Below are positions 22,610 to 34,532 of a stretch of DNA of 64,000 nucleotides, piece by piece; the stretch's first letter is position 1, and each line of letters opens with the position of its first letter. The translations under genes were made by a program, and so were the position numbers. The stretch comes from Impatiens glandulifera (lineage: Eukaryota; Streptophyta; Magnoliopsida; Ericales; Balsaminaceae): assembly GCF_907164915.1 (NCBI RefSeq), contig NC_061869.1, positions 11,395,721-11,459,720 on the forward strand, read 5' to 3'. The notes beneath the pieces were generated by a model. The model made no database searches. It saw only the letters and a list, made by a program, of their open reading frames with translations, and was not told the DNA's origin.

Positions 22610-23050
22610 CAAGATGGAATTAGTGGTTAGTTTGGCGAGCATTTGAAAGTTTGAGGTCACGAGATGGAAGTTGGGTGGTAGGTGATTTGTCGAGTGTGAG
22701 GATAAAATTAGTGGTTGGTTTGGCGAGCATTTGAAAATGTGAATGTCGGGTGGTGGTTAGTGGTTGTTTTGACGTTGGATAAGAGGTCTGTGATCAATTG
22801 AGATTGGTTGTTGATTTGTTAAAGTGAGAGTAAAAAAGAGGTTGACTAAGATTGGTAGGAGGTTTGTCGAGGAATAAAGACATATGAAAAGTGTAAGTTA
22901 CAAGATTATGGTTAGTGGGTGGTTTGTCGAGAGTATAAAGAGACATGTGAAAAAGTTTGAGTCACAAGATGACTAAGATTGATAGATGGTTTGCCGATGA
23001 GATAAAAAATGTATATGAAAAAGTGTGAGTCACAATATAATAGTCAATTG
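22610..23050. repeat. Degenerate tandem repeat, GT-rich
   Basis: Diverged units share 'gtggtttgtcgag', 'acatatgaaaa', 'gtgtgagtcacaag' and 'gactaagattg'. The repeat length is about 60-100 bp and irregular. Confidence 0.7.
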
Positions 23051-23196
23051 AGGGGTTACGTGGGTATCAAACGAATAAAATATATGTTAATATTAAGTTT
23101 AAGATTAAACTTAATTTTTACAAACTAAACTAATTTAAAATTAATTAAATTTGAATAATATTAATTTTATCTGAAATATTTATAGATAAATAATAT

Positions 23197-23228
<32 letters not shown>

Positions 23229-23339
23229 TATCCGTTCAAATTCTCTGAAAAATTCATGCTGATTCATTATTAATTTAATTTCCAAATGAATATCAACTGT
23301 ATTAATTTAATTTCCAAATGAATTCCAGTTGATATTGAT

Positions 23340-24260
23340 CATTTCCGTCGCTAAACTTGTTTGATATATATTATTATGATTGTAACCGACCAATATTTTT
23401 AGTTTTAATTTAATAAGGTTTTTTTTTTTTAAATAAGCAAAACCTCATTAACTATTTTCTCAAACGAAGCTTAAACACATAACCATGGCCAATAATTATG
23501 AAATGAGCTAAAAACAAAAAGAATGAATTCGTTAATGTTATATTGGGAACTGACTTATAAATTGAAAATATAATTAAGCATAATTGAAATCAAATGTAAC
23601 TCAATAATAATTCACATACTCATTTTTACGTGAGACGAAGTTCATTCATTAAAAAGAGATAGAAAAATTAATTAAAGATTAGACGGTTAAAAAATATTTT
23701 TGGATAAAAATATTTAAAAGTACTAAAGTAAAAACAAACAACTTTTTCACTCACTCAAAATAAAGTATATAATAGAAGGAATTTGTCTAAATGGATATAT
23801 GGATTGAATCACTCATTTCATGTCAACACATTGGGGAGGTGGGTTTGTAAAGAGTTTATTTTTGCAAGTATTTACAAGAATTAGTTTAATTAACATATAA
23901 TTAAATTATTTTAAACAAATAAATATAAATTTATTTTGGAATTTTATTGAATTTTTATTATTCAAATAAATATATTTTAATCATTAAATAACTAATTTTA
24001 TCAACTAAAATACTTAAATACTCTTACTTTATTTTTATAAAATTTAAATATGAAACCACATTATAATAATATTTTAATAAATTAAAAATTCAAATAACTT
24101 ATTTTTTTTTTCATCAAATAAGATTTTTATAAATAAAATTATTTTAAAAAAAAATCAAATAACCAAAATCAAACAAACTCAAAAGGAATGAAGAAATTGA
24201 GAACATAAAGGATTTTGAAAAATATTTGAACGAGATTATGTACAAAGGTAATTTTCATAA
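23340..24260. repeat. Duplicated locus blocks R2 (partial) and R1, copies
   Basis: 23425-23640 matches the end of R2 (shared 'aataattatgaaatgagct' and 'gggaactgacttataaattg'). 23760-24260 matches about 2335-2900 ('ggattgaatcactcatttca', 'cattggggagg', 'gaacataaaggattttgaaa'). Confidence 0.8.
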
Positions 24261-24303
24261 TGTGAAAAAAAAATATTTACTTAGTACTGGATAATCCTAT
24301 GAC

Positions 24304-24703
24304 AGGGAGCAAAATAGCGAACAAGAAATGATGTGAAAAAGTGATTAGGCCGATGAATTAACCTAATTTTAATTGTTTATTTCTCTATTCTCTTCATTAA
24401 TAATTTAATGTTTTATCTTTATTAATAATTTATATTTCATTGTCTTTCGTATAACTTATCCCACTTTACTTATTAATTTGTAAATATATGTTTTAAAATA
24501 TATATTATATTTGATAAGTATATATTTAAAAGAATAAAAAATATATATAAAAAATATAATTATTTTTTAAATTTATTTAATTATTTATCTCATATATTAA
24601 TTTAAATATATATATATATATTTGTGATTAATAATTTATTTATTTATTTATATGTTATTAATATAAGTAATATCAGGAAAAATAAATAGATAAATTAAAT
24701 CAG

Positions 24704-24787
<84 letters not shown>

Positions 24788-25373
24788 CATAAATTCTCCC
24801 CTACTTATTTGTCATTTTTCTTATTTTTAAAAGTTTATTTTTTATATATTTTATTTATAAAATGTATTAAAAACATAATAAGTTAACTAACTCACAATTT
24901 ATATATTCTCTTTTAAACTTAAAATGTATTATGCTGATTCTTACTCTTAGGTGCCTAACCAACAATTTATTGATTTGATTTATTTATTTTTCCTGTTATT
25001 ACTCATTTTAAAAACACATAAATAAATAAATTATTAATCATATAAATATATAATATATATTTAAATTAATAGAGGAGATAAATAATTAATTAAATTAAAA
25101 AAAACAATTAAAATTTTGTATACTTATTTTTTTATTCTCTTAAATATATATTTATCAAATATAATATACATTTTAAAATATATAGTTACAAATTAATAAA
25201 TAAAGTGGGATAAATTATTGATGAAGAGACAACAAAAGATAAATTATTAATAAAGATAAAACATAAAATTATTAATGGAGAGAAGAGGGAAAAATAAACC
25301 ATTAAAATTAAGTTGAGTCATCAGCTTAGTCACTCTTCCACAACATTTTATTGTTTCATTCGCTTTCCTCCCC
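24304..25373. mobile_element. Foldback element, about 1.07 kb with arms of about 350 bp
   Basis: The left arm (about 24304-24650) and right arm (about 25015-25373) are reverse complements at roughly 80-85% by eye. 'gattaataatttatttattt' pairs with 'aaataaataaattattaatc', and the outer ends 'aaaatagcgaac' and 'attcgctttc' pair imperfectly. The centre holds an 80-bp (AT)n tract (24706-24785). No coding region. It is a non-autonomous foldback or long-TIR MITE. No target duplication was settled. Confidence 0.85.
24706..24785. repeat. (AT)n microsatellite
   Basis: About 40 uninterrupted TA units at the centre of the foldback element. Confidence 0.98.
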
Positions 25374-25580
25374 CACTCTAAAAGACCTTCAAGCGAGTTA
25401 TATTTATTTTATCTTAATGAAATGTTTAAGAAAAAATAAAATTAGTAATGTATAATAAAATATTTAGAATGCAACAAAGTATATCTAAATAGCCAATGTG
25501 TGTTTTTTTTTCATTTTTTAATACAAACTATTGATTAATATTTAAAAAAAAATTTATTAGAAAAAGTAAATCTTATAGAA

Positions 25581-25720
25581 AGGGTTGTAAACGAGTCAAG
25601 TCGAACAGTTAATTAGGCTTGAGCTCAATCTCGTATGTATTTAGTTGGGTTTATGAGTGGCTCGAGCTCAAATTGTTTAGAGCTTGTTACAAAAGCTCAT
25701 GTAAAGCCCGTTTACAACCT
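25581..25720. mobile_element. Short inverted-repeat element, hAT-MITE-like
   Basis: Starts AGGGTTGTAAACGAG and ends, on the other strand, AGGTTGTAAACGGGC. The interior has 'ggcttgagctcaatctcg' and 'gagtggctcgagctcaaat', phrases common in plant hAT-type MITEs. No 8-bp target duplication found. A related terminus (AAGGATGTAAATGA on the minus strand, near 26373-26386) and 'aaacgagttcgaactcggct' at 26279 suggest the true element may extend to about 26386. Confidence 0.5.
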
Positions 25721-25723
25721 AAC

Positions 25724-25854
25724 GCCTTGTTCAGTATGATTTAAAAAAAAAAATAATATGAATCAAACTTCATTTCACTACTCTCTTACCAATCACAGCA
25801 CTTAATTCATTACCCAAAATACTTAAAATATGTATTTTAAATTATTAATTTAAT

Positions 25855-25885
<31 letters not shown>

Positions 25886-26002
25886 CAATACCTTTTAAGT
25901 ATTTTTTTTACTAAAAGTAATCATTATTTTCTCAAAATCGTCAACAATCATTCAATTTTTCTATCTCTTGATTTTTTAAAAACTCACTAACAAACAAGAC
26001 CT
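25724..26002. mobile_element. Possible nested MITE with CTTGTTTG-type ends
   Basis: Left GCCTTGTTCAGTATG and right (minus strand) TAGGTCTTGTTTGTTAGTG resemble the termini seen at 4859-5111. The interior is AT-rich, including a 25-bp (AT)n tract. Confidence 0.4.
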
Positions 26003-27190
26003 AAAAGAAGATTTTACCTTAGGTGAAGAGCTTAACATTTTTGTTTTCATCAAAATAAATTTTAGTTACGTACACTTATAAAAGAGAATATTATTGAGTA
26101 AATCGATCAGAACTGAGATTATATCATAATAGTCTAGAATTATGATACGAGTTTATATAATACTCGGCCCCTTCAAATCTTAACAACAAATGATGATTAG
26201 ACTAGAAGCGATGATTTTAAACTAGCTTTTAAACTTTCAAAAAGATCTAGCTTGACTCGTTTAAAGTTTCAAATTTTTAAACGAGTTCGAACTCGGCTCA
26301 TTAAGACTAAATGAACGAGCTTCAACAAACTTTTTACGGAGCGAAGATTCAAATAGCTCACGATATATCTTTTCATTTACATCCTTAGCTATTGACTAGA
26401 CTATTGCCGTTTATGTGAGTTTTAGAGGAGGTACAAATTTTGTTCCACCTTGATCTCGCACATAGTATTCGACATCTATTCAAGGCATCAATTCTTTGAT
26501 ATTGAGTTCATTTAAAATTCCTGGTCAGGTTTATTATTCCTTCATCAGTTGTACCATTCTATTTGATCTTTAATAAGATTGTCTTCTTGGTTAACTTGGT
26601 CCATATATTTTTTTAAGGATTCCGTTCTCATTTTCCCTATAAGGTAAGGATAAAACAGTCATATTTAAAAAAATATTATTCCTCGGGAATAGGGAATCTC
26701 GTAATAAGGATTTCGTAATAGGAATCCTTTCTGATATATATTGTCACAATAATTTATCTCTCATCAATCCTAGTAATTTCATCTGATTTTTTTGATCACA
26801 TCTATCTTGGGAAGATATTTTAACTGGTTGGACCTTAATTTACCATCTAACCACTCTAATTGATAAATGTTTGAATGTGCATTTTGTTGTGGAATTGTTA
26901 CTACAAGAATTGTTTTTTATCATATTAGTTTCACTATATATATTATGTGATAAATTTTTATATAGTCTACCAATTCTACGACATGAAGCAAATGGATACA
27001 ATTCCCATGTTCATTCAAGTTTGTCAAATGTAAACCTAATTGAATAAAATTAATATTCTTTTAATAAAATTAAAATTAATAATTAAAAACACAATCTGCT
27101 AAGGTAGTTTTTACCACTATTACTTTATTATTAGCGACATTTCGCTGATCTAACTCCCATTCATGCTAAAAGACTTTTCAAAACAATGCC
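26003..27190. other. Spacer, no gene seen
   Basis: No readable gene. 26980-27000 shares 'cgacatgaagcaaatgga' with 58742-58760, next to the possible third NHL relic. 26220-26386 resembles the GTAAACGAG/CTCGAGCT-type repeat described at 25581. Confidence 0.45.
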
Positions 27191-27191
27191 C

Positions 27192-28078
27192 CTAATTCAA
27201 ACAAATCTGGATTTGCAAACCGTTAATAAAATTGATTTCTTCATTGAGAAGATTTTGATGAGTTACAAAAATGTTAAATTGAAAAGAACCATAATAATAT
27301 CTAAGAATAAGAATAAGAACAGTTGATAAATTAGAGTGAAATATAAATAATGAAAATTCATTCACTTGATTAGAAAGTGACACTGCATCGCGATAGAGCA
27401 GATACTTGACGGAGTCAAAGACAAAAACGCCGTTAAAATTGTTACTACCGAATTTACCCTTGCCAAAATCCAACATAGCGGAACAGAGTACATGAATACG
27501 ATACTTACGGGTATTTAACGCCCGATCTTCCAATGGACATGTCCATCAAGCTTAATTGTAAGATTAATAATCCCTATAGACCAATCCTATTTAAGAAAAG
27601 GTACATTGTACGGAGCAATTGGTACGTTGGTTCCGTTGATAAACAAAGACCAAACATGAATCTCCTTACGTCCTTGATATACTCCTCTAGGAATGTCTGT
27701 TTGGTAAGTGATTTGTTGATTCATATATTCTGCGTAGATACCCAGATCGTCGTAATAGATACCCGAAATGTCATTTGGGTTTTTGGAGGCGATGGTTATT
27801 TGTAGAGTGGAGGAAAGAAGATTCAACGACGACGAAAGGTTGAAGGTGAAGACAGTGGCGTCTTGAATGATGAATTGCGGTTTTGAGGGATGGGCGAAAC
27901 GTATGATGAGGTAGATTGATATGAAGATTAGATTGATGATGATTCCGATGATTAGCTTTGTATTATGTTTGGTTGCTTGTTCTTGTTGATCTGTAAATGT
28001 TACCGAATCGAAATCTTCATTGTCTTTGATTAACACCATTATGTTGTTAGGATGGAGAAACGGAGTTTGAAAATGCAA
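27192..28078 (-). pseudogene. NHL (LEA_2) gene copy disrupted by a stop and a frameshift
   Basis: Paralogue of 6846-7703. The first 163 codons (28078-27590) carry a polar N terminus and a membrane segment (about residues 41-60). The LEA_2 start RFAHPSKPQFIIQDAT follows, then TLQITIASKNPND, IYYDDLGIYAEY and NVPIAPYNVPFLK. A TAG at 27587-27589 replaces the Gln codon of the intact copy. In the same frame homology continues for about 25 codons (NLTIKLDGHVHWK). A frameshift near 27515-27520 then moves it into the frame of 27533-27192 (LNTRKYRIHVLCSAMLDFGK). The intact copy and this one also differ by one base in the last codons. Without the C-terminal third of LEA_2 the product is unlikely to work. 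Start may be Met14 (MVLIKDNED). Confidence 0.88.
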
Positions 28079-28203
28079 ATATCAAGTGTTCGAGAGGTCA
28101 AAGGTAGTGAAACCTTATCTATAATTAATATTGTTTTGAATGAGTGTATATTTAATAGTAACAGATCTACTTTTCCTCAACTTGAACCTCACGTACCATA
28201 GTT

Positions 28204-28915
28204 TTAAATTAAATCAAAATCATTGAATTTTAATTTTTCTCTCTTGATGCATGGTACATTGTTGTGCACACGTGATTCTCTGATACCGAATTCTAGATGT
28301 CCGGTGTTCCCACACAATTTTTGATATTTAAAAAAAATAGTATTTACTGATTTAGCCCCTTCCCTAGTGAGAGAGGAAGAATTTACTGATTTAGCCCCTT
28401 CCCTAGTGAGAGAGGAAGAAGGGAGCACAAAACTTTAGTAGCAGAGGAACTCATTTGATTGTTGGGAGGATGTTCTACAAACTACTAGCCATTCTTATAA
28501 AGTATATATATAAAAAAAAAATACATGTATACATATGTCTAGAATAGTATATCTGCTCCCATCTTTAATGATTCCTGATCTGTTATCAGCATATATCATC
28601 CCACCCTCTCAACATTTTAACCCCCTTTGTTTCTCTAAACTTAAAAAAATAAAAATAAATTATTTTTTGAATTAGATTGAAGGTGGGCACAATATATATT
28701 TATTTAAGGATTACATGGTAAGTTAGGGTTTATTAATTTTGTTTTTGTTTTATCTTTTATTACTTTTTACCTAATGTATATGAAAATCAACATTTTTTTC
28801 TTAAATTATATACTAATCAAGTTGCGACTAAACATTATCAAAACATATCTTTACTTAGTAAGTTAGATTTTTAAAAGAATTTTCCCAAAAGACTTTTAGA
28901 AGAATTATCATTCTA
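28204..28915. other. Spacer with a 41-bp tandem duplication at about 28338-28420
   Basis: 'tttactgatttagcccc' followed by 'ttccctagtgagagaggaag' occurs twice in a row. The rest is AT-rich and holds no recognised gene. Confidence 0.6.
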
Positions 28916-29565
28916 CACTGGTGAAAAAGGGGTAAAAAACGAGAGTAAAAATTATCGGTTTTGACCCTATATCTTTCGGTATAGACCCAATACCGAAAGT
29001 TTAGGTAACTCTCGCCATTCCTCGGTATTGACTCTTTCGTTAAAAACAATTAGGCGTTTACCGAGAGATGTTGTAGAGTTTTCAGTTTAGATACCCGAGA
29101 GAAAACCGAAAGTTAATTGTAAAACTTTCGGTTTTTCACTTTGGAGAAAAACCAAAAGTTTTCTAATTAACTTTCGTTTTTTCTTCAAATGGAAAAACCG
29201 AAAGTTTTCCAAATAACTTTCGATTTTTTCCTTTGATACAAAACTGAGAGGTTTATGAAGAACTTTCGGTTTTTCTTCAAATGGAAAAACCAAAAGTTTT
29301 CCAAATAACTTTATGTTTTTCCCTTTGATACAAAACCGAGAGGTTTATGAAGAACTTTCGGTTTTTCTTCAAATGGAAAAACCGAAAGTTTTCCAATTAA
29401 CTTTCGGTTTTTCCCTTTGATACAAAACCGAGTGGTTTATGAAGAACTTTCGGTTTTTCTTCAAGGGAAAACCCGAAAGCTTTCCATATAACTCTCGGTT
29501 TTCCCTTTGAAGAAAAACCGAAAGATTTCCATTTAACTTTCGGTTTTTCCCTACAAAATGTATAA
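28916..29565. repeat. CACTA-1 left subterminal repeat array
   Basis: At least ten inverted and direct copies of ACCGAAAGTTTTCC / AACTTTCGGTTTTTC, within larger units of about 80-110 bp that include 'cctttgatacaaaaccgag'. In CACTA elements such arrays are the binding sites of the TNPA-type protein. Short open frames in this array are artefacts. Confidence 0.9.
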
Positions 29566-29850
29566 AATAGGGCGATTGTTTTGTGCGCAACCAAAACCTA
29601 TTCAACCAAACCAATATATCAATAATAAAACAAATGTCATTCATAAAAGAAATAGCCATTATCATTCCAAAATTCTTAACCAAACTAATCATTCAAACAA
29701 TCTGTTTTAAATTCAAATAAAAACGTATACAATCAATTCATAAACATGTTTTCAGTCGAAACAACCAATCAAAACGTACTAGAATTAGCTGGTGGGAGGA
29801 GGAGGTGGTGATTATTGATGTTGCCTCATAAATAATTTGAAGCTCTCCAT

Positions 29851-31475
29851 TCATGCATTTATTTCTAACCTCTCCCTCTCCATTCTTGTCACAATTTCTT
29901 GTATTTCATTAATTGTGCGCATTCTTTCTTCGTCCCTTTTCTCCAATTCCTCCAGTTTCAGCGCCATTCTTTGATTCTCTTCATACAATCGATCATTATT
30001 TCGTTGTGAACTGTTTCCACTTCGACAATCCTCACGAAAGTGTGTGGGCTGGACGCCTGATCCCATTTCGAACACTCCCTTGTGTTTTTGTTGTCCGAAC
30101 ACCCTCTCTGTCAATTCAAAATCAAATATTTCCGGTTCGTTACTAAGAACTTCCTCCATCTCAACCTGCAAATTTGAAATAAATTATCATTTCTATAATA
30201 AAAAACTAGCTATATTCAATTAACTTACAATTTTCTCTTACACGCGTTCGTCCAAGACGGGGGTTGAGTTTTCTTTTTGTCGGTTTCGGGGTACGAGTCC
30301 TCTTGAATACTCCAATGACAGAGGGAGCCTGTCTCATTTCAAGCTCATGTTGAAATTAATGATTTATAAAATTATTAACAATCGTTATAATTAAGTTATT
30401 ATAAATAATGTACATACCAATTCTTCCTCCACTTGAGCAAACGGTCTACTTCCAGTATGATGTGGGAATTTGAGCTTATTTATGTTGACAACATTGGTTC
30501 GACTGTTGCGCTGTATTTGAAATAAAAAATGAAGTTAAAATAATTAATATTAGATTTTATAATTTATAAAATCGTACCTTAAATTTTTCCGTGAAGTAAT
30601 GGTTGCGACACACAAACTCCCAATCATCTCGATCATAGTCCGGCGGAGGATTAGCCAATACCGTCGCCTCGTCTCCTTGATGGATAAGGATATAATTCTT
30701 GTTCAAATCCGAGCGCCATCTATCCCATATCTGTTTGGCGTGTGCCAATCTGATCCTTCAATATTGATCAATAGAACCACTAGTAGACTCGAACGAATCC
30801 TGAAAATAAAAACATTCAAAAGTTAGAAAAAATTATTGAATGATTAATGTATAATTAAGTAATGATTATTACCGTCATAGCAGTCCAAATTGAATCCAAT
30901 TGGTCAGCACTTAATGCCTTCCACTTCAGAAGACGATGTGAGACGGCTGAGGGGTCCCGCACAACCGACCCCAAATGTCTAGACCACCTTGTTCTTCCCT
31001 CGTCAGCACCACCGGGTCTCCCATCTACCTCTCTAAAAGTCAGAGCAATCTTTGTCCTCGCTGGCCTCTTAGATAGCGCGATATTCTTGTTCTTCCCCCG
31101 TCTCTTGCAGGCACAAGATTCTTCAAAATTATCAAATTCATAATTAGATATGTAAATCAATTCAAACAATAACTAAGTGTAAACATGTTACCTGTCGATG
31201 ATGGGTCGGGAGTGGAACCGTGCTCCTCCTCGTCATCCTCCTCTAGAGGCTCCTTGTGACCCTCGTCGTCAGCCTCATCGTCATCCCCCATATCAGCAAA
31301 CGTACTCTCTACAAACTCTTCAACCTCAGCAACATCAATATACTCGTCTATTGGGGGAGCAGTAGCTAACGGGATCACATTAATAGGTGGTTCAAGTAGG
31401 TTCTGGTATGGCCTAGACAGTTTGCTGGGTGTTTTCCTCATACTCTTCCAAGTTCTTTACGATCTTTAGACATTT
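29851..31475 (-). pseudogene. TNP1/transposase_24-like gene of CACTA-1
   Basis: Exon-like pieces run in order on the minus strand. 31441-31157 (RKTPSKLSRPYQN, then a very acidic stretch) is followed by 31140-30870 (SKRPARTKIALTFREVDGRP, SHRLLKWKALSADQLDSIW). Next come 30790-30557 (LAHAKQIWDRWRSD, PPPDYDRDDWEFVCRNHYF), about 30500-30420 (KFPHHTGSRPFAQVEEEL) and about 30350-30240 (a basic stretch). The last is 30171-29851, with FELTERVFGQQ, MGSGVQPTHF and a coiled coil of about 45 residues. This is the plant Ptta/En/Spm transposase_24 layout, whose products bind the subterminal repeats. A stop precedes LAHAKQ (near 30752), and a one-base shift is likely near 31440. Splice sites were not checked rigorously. 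Confidence 0.75.
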
Positions 31476-31569
31476 TTAATGCATACCATTAATAAATGTG
31501 CGAATAATTGAAATAAAATAGTAATAAGAATGAATATAAAGTAAAAAAATATAAATCTACCTAATTAAT

Positions 31570-32995
31570 TAATCTGAACTATATATTTGTAAACTGGAGT
31601 TTTATTTTTGTCACAATCTTCCAACCGGGTCGGGCTGATATATCAGGGGCGTAGAATACTTGTTATGCTTGACTCGCCAATATATACGGGTCTTGACTTT
31701 GAGTTTTTAAAATTCGATTTACATTTATATTTACGAAACTATATTTATCCACTTTCACTCCTAGTTCCCCCGAGTGTGTATCAAACCACTTACACTTGAA
31801 TAAAATAACTCGTTTATGAGAAAAGTATTGTACTTCGATTATATCCGTTAAAACTCCGTAGTATGACATAGTTTCAGACCCGTTGTACTCTTCAACAACC
31901 ACCTCACTATTTTGAGTGGTCAAACCTTCGTTGTGTTTTTCTGTACAGAATTTGTATCCGTTTACTTTACACCAAACATACATAGACGAGTACATACTTG
32001 GACCTTCTCCTAAGATCTTGAGGTCTCTTGATATGTCGTTAATTTCTGCTAATTGAGCGACCTATATATATACCCGAAATATAGTCATTAAAATAAATAT
32101 AAAGAGTTAGGAGATATGGTTTATAATTTACTCACTCTATGCTTGAAATAAGCGGCAAACGTTTCTCCACGGGAGTCATTGTTATTGCAATACTACATAT
32201 AATCTCTGCAAATAGATCGAATATTAAATAGCATACTCTTAATGCTAATTAATAACAGCAACATGGAATCTTACATGTAAAAAGGTTCTGCTTCGAGACA
32301 ATTTTTCAAAATGTATGAATGAGCTGTCACTCGATCGCTATAATCCAAGTTGTATATTTTTCCGTTAGATAGGTCTTCCAACGATGAAAATATTAAAATG
32401 CCCGAGATTTCAGTTTGTGCATTTTCTTGCTCTTCTTCCTCCATATACCTGACACATAAACTAATACTCTCATTTACAAGATATCTCTTGCTTATAGAGG
32501 TTTCGGGGTAGTTATTATTCCGCAAATATCTTTTCATTGTACCCATGTAATATTCAAACGGATACATCCATCGATACTAGATAGGTCCCCCAAGCAAAGC
32601 CTCAAATGACAAGTGAACCGGGAGATGCATCATGATGTCGAAGATTGACAGTGGGAAATCATTTCAAATTTGCAAAGTGTCAATGTAATATCCATGTACA
32701 ATTGTTCGAGGTCCGCTTCAATCAACTCTTTGAAACACAACAACCGAAAGAACCAAGACAAATTTACTAACGCATCATACACATTATCTGGAAGTAATCC
32801 ACGGGTTGCTAAAGGAATAAGATATTCCAACAAAATGTGACAATCATGACTCTTTAATCCAGAAATCTTTTTCTTTTCCAATTTTACACAACCGTCGATA
32901 TTTAAGCAAAAACCATCAGGCAACTTAAGATCTTTCAAGAATTTACAAAGATATTTTTTATCATCGGATGTCAAAGTGAAAGTTTTATTGAAAAC
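31570..32995 (-). pseudogene. TNP2-type transposase, C-terminal half only
   Basis: Minus-strand order: LPDGFCLNI, KKISGLKSHDCHILLEYLIPLA (32950-32800) and IMMHLPVHLSFEALLGGPI (32640-32585). Then YRWMYPFEYYMGTMK (from 32575) continues through the DUF4218 region to 32271. 31995-31610 is the DUF4216-like tail (YGVLTDIIEVQYF, VILFKCKWFD, DPYILASQA, QVFYAPD). Defects seen are a frameshift near 32645-32655, a TAG for the expected Gln before YRWMYP (about 32580), and a TAA before QVFYAPD. The N-terminal domain with the catalytic region is absent. Upstream (33000-33125) the sequence is subterminal-repeat-like instead, which marks an internal deletion or rearrangement. Confidence 0.85.
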
Positions 32996-33302
32996 ATTCG
33001 CAAATATCCCTCCCCAACACTTAGAAAATTTCAGAATTTTTTGGGGAAGGATCAAAAGCGAAGGTTTTTTCAATAAACCTTCGCAATTACCCCATTTCCC
33101 CCACTTTTTGACAAAAGTATAATTCAAACATGTTCTATAATTTTCTCAAATAAATGCAAATCCTATAAATAAAGGGAAAAAATCATAAACATATAAATAA
33201 ACCAAAAGATAATAATAAATCATAATTCAAAGTAAACCAAATCTTTCATCAGTTTGAACGAAAAAAATTACACATAATAAATTAAACACTAAAATCTACT
33301 AA

Positions 33303-33581
33303 TTAGTAGATGAAGGGGGGGGGGGGGAGGGATGGTTGCTTATGCTTCTTAAAATAATGAACTTGTTGTTCGAGGTTCTCCAGTTTTTGCTTCATTTTAG
33401 CATTATCCGCTTTCAGTTCAGTAACCAATTGACCTCTTTCTGCGTCCCTCAATCGGATTTGCTCCAATTCCAACGCTATTAGTCTCGCCTCTTCCTCAAC
33501 TTTTGATGCTGCTATCAAATTCTGGTATTGTCTGGACAATTTCTCTGGTGTACGTCGAAGATTTTTCCATGAATCACTCAT
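33303..33581 (-). CDS. Small coiled-coil protein of CACTA-1, TNP1-like deletion product
   Basis: Intact 92-codon frame. The first 25 residues (NLRRTPEKLSRQYQNLI) resemble the start of the TNP1-like gene at 31441 (RKTPSKLSRPYQNL). The rest is a charged coiled coil (about residues 28-75) and a proline-rich end encoded by a run of G on the plus strand. It therefore looks like a TNP1-type N terminus fused directly to a TNP1-type C-terminal coiled coil. It lies just inside the right end, where the element's promoter and first exon would be. Whether it is a separate short protein or the first exon of a longer transcript cannot be told. Confidence 0.5.
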   Translation of the reverse strand: MSDSWKNLRRTPEKLSRQYQNLIAASKVEEEARLIALELEQIRLRDAERGQLVTELKADNAKMKQKLENLEQQVHYFKKHKQPSLPPPPFIY

Positions 33582-33974
33582 CCTGAATGCATTTCATATA
33601 TATTAATCAAACAAAATAACCATAATCCAAATCTAATATAACTTAAATCCAATTCAATAACCAAAATATATCATACATTTAACAAAATCTAACAAAATAA
33701 TATATATTTAACAAACAAAATATAATATAAACTAACATAAATCTAATCTAAACAATAACAAATCTAAATCAAATTACCAAACAAATAATCTTAACTACCT
33801 TAAATCTTGATATCTAAATCTAATAATTAAAAAAACAATATAAATCTAACCTGGATCGGCGACGAATGCGAGAAGAAGAAGAAGGGAAGCGGCGGAGGCG
33901 GCTGCGGCGCGGGCAGAAGAGAATGAAAGAAGAGAGGTGAATGAAAAAGAGAAGGATTAGAGTTTGTATTTATA

Positions 33975-34532
33975 AAGGTAGTTACTAAAGGTTTTCATGT
34001 TAGTTTCGGTTTTGATAATAGTCAAAACCGAAGGTTTATTGAAAACCTTCGGAAATACCCATCACCAAACTTATAATTATTTTTAATTGTTTTAGGATGA
34101 GGCAAAACCGAAAGTTTATTGGAAAACCTTCGCAATTAAGAATTTCAGAAAAGGTTTTTCCGAAATTTTATTGAAAAACCTTTGAAAATAACCATCACTA
34201 AACTTAGAATTATTTTTCATGTTTTTTGGGATGAGTCAAAACCGAAGGTTTATTGGGAAACCTTCGTAATTAAAAAATCCAGGAAAGATAAAACCGAAAG
34301 TTTTTTGAATAACCTTCACAAATACCCAATTTCCAACACTTAGAATTATTTTGATTTTTTTAAGAAGGGAAAAACCGAAAGTTATGTGTATAACATTCGG
34401 TAATAATTCGTAAACCCAAAGGTTTTACACGACTCTCGGAATCTATTTTTAATACTGAAAGATTTATTTCTCTCGGGATCAATTAGGAGAGTTTTATAAA
34501 ACCTTCGGTAAATGTCGATTTTTTTAATAGTG
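33975..34532. repeat. CACTA-1 right subterminal repeat array
   Basis: Repeats of AAAACCGAAGGTTTATTG and its variants (CCGAAAGTTT) to the terminal CACTATTAAAA. A stray related segment lies inside the element at about 33000-33120. Confidence 0.85.

Larger units (their letters stand above)
28916..34532 (-). mobile_element. CACTA (En/Spm) transposon 1, 5.6 kb, defective
   Basis: Left end CACTGGTGAAAAAGG and right end (minus strand) CACTATTAAAAAAATC, flanked by the 3-bp target duplication CTA (28913-28915 and 34533-34535). This is the hallmark size for CACTA elements. Both ends carry arrays of a subterminal motif based on AAAACCGAAAGTTTT. Inside, on the minus strand, are TNP2-like and TNP1/transposase_24-like genes. 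The N-terminal catalytic half of TNP2 is missing and the rest is broken, so the element cannot make a complete transposase. Confidence 0.93.

Noticed and set aside
29087..29692. Minus-strand frames of 65-107 codons rich in EKPKV and FGF
   Set aside because: Translations of the CACTA-1 subterminal repeats.
30599..31143. Plus-strand frames opposite the TNP1-like gene
   Set aside because: Shadows of the minus-strand coding exons.
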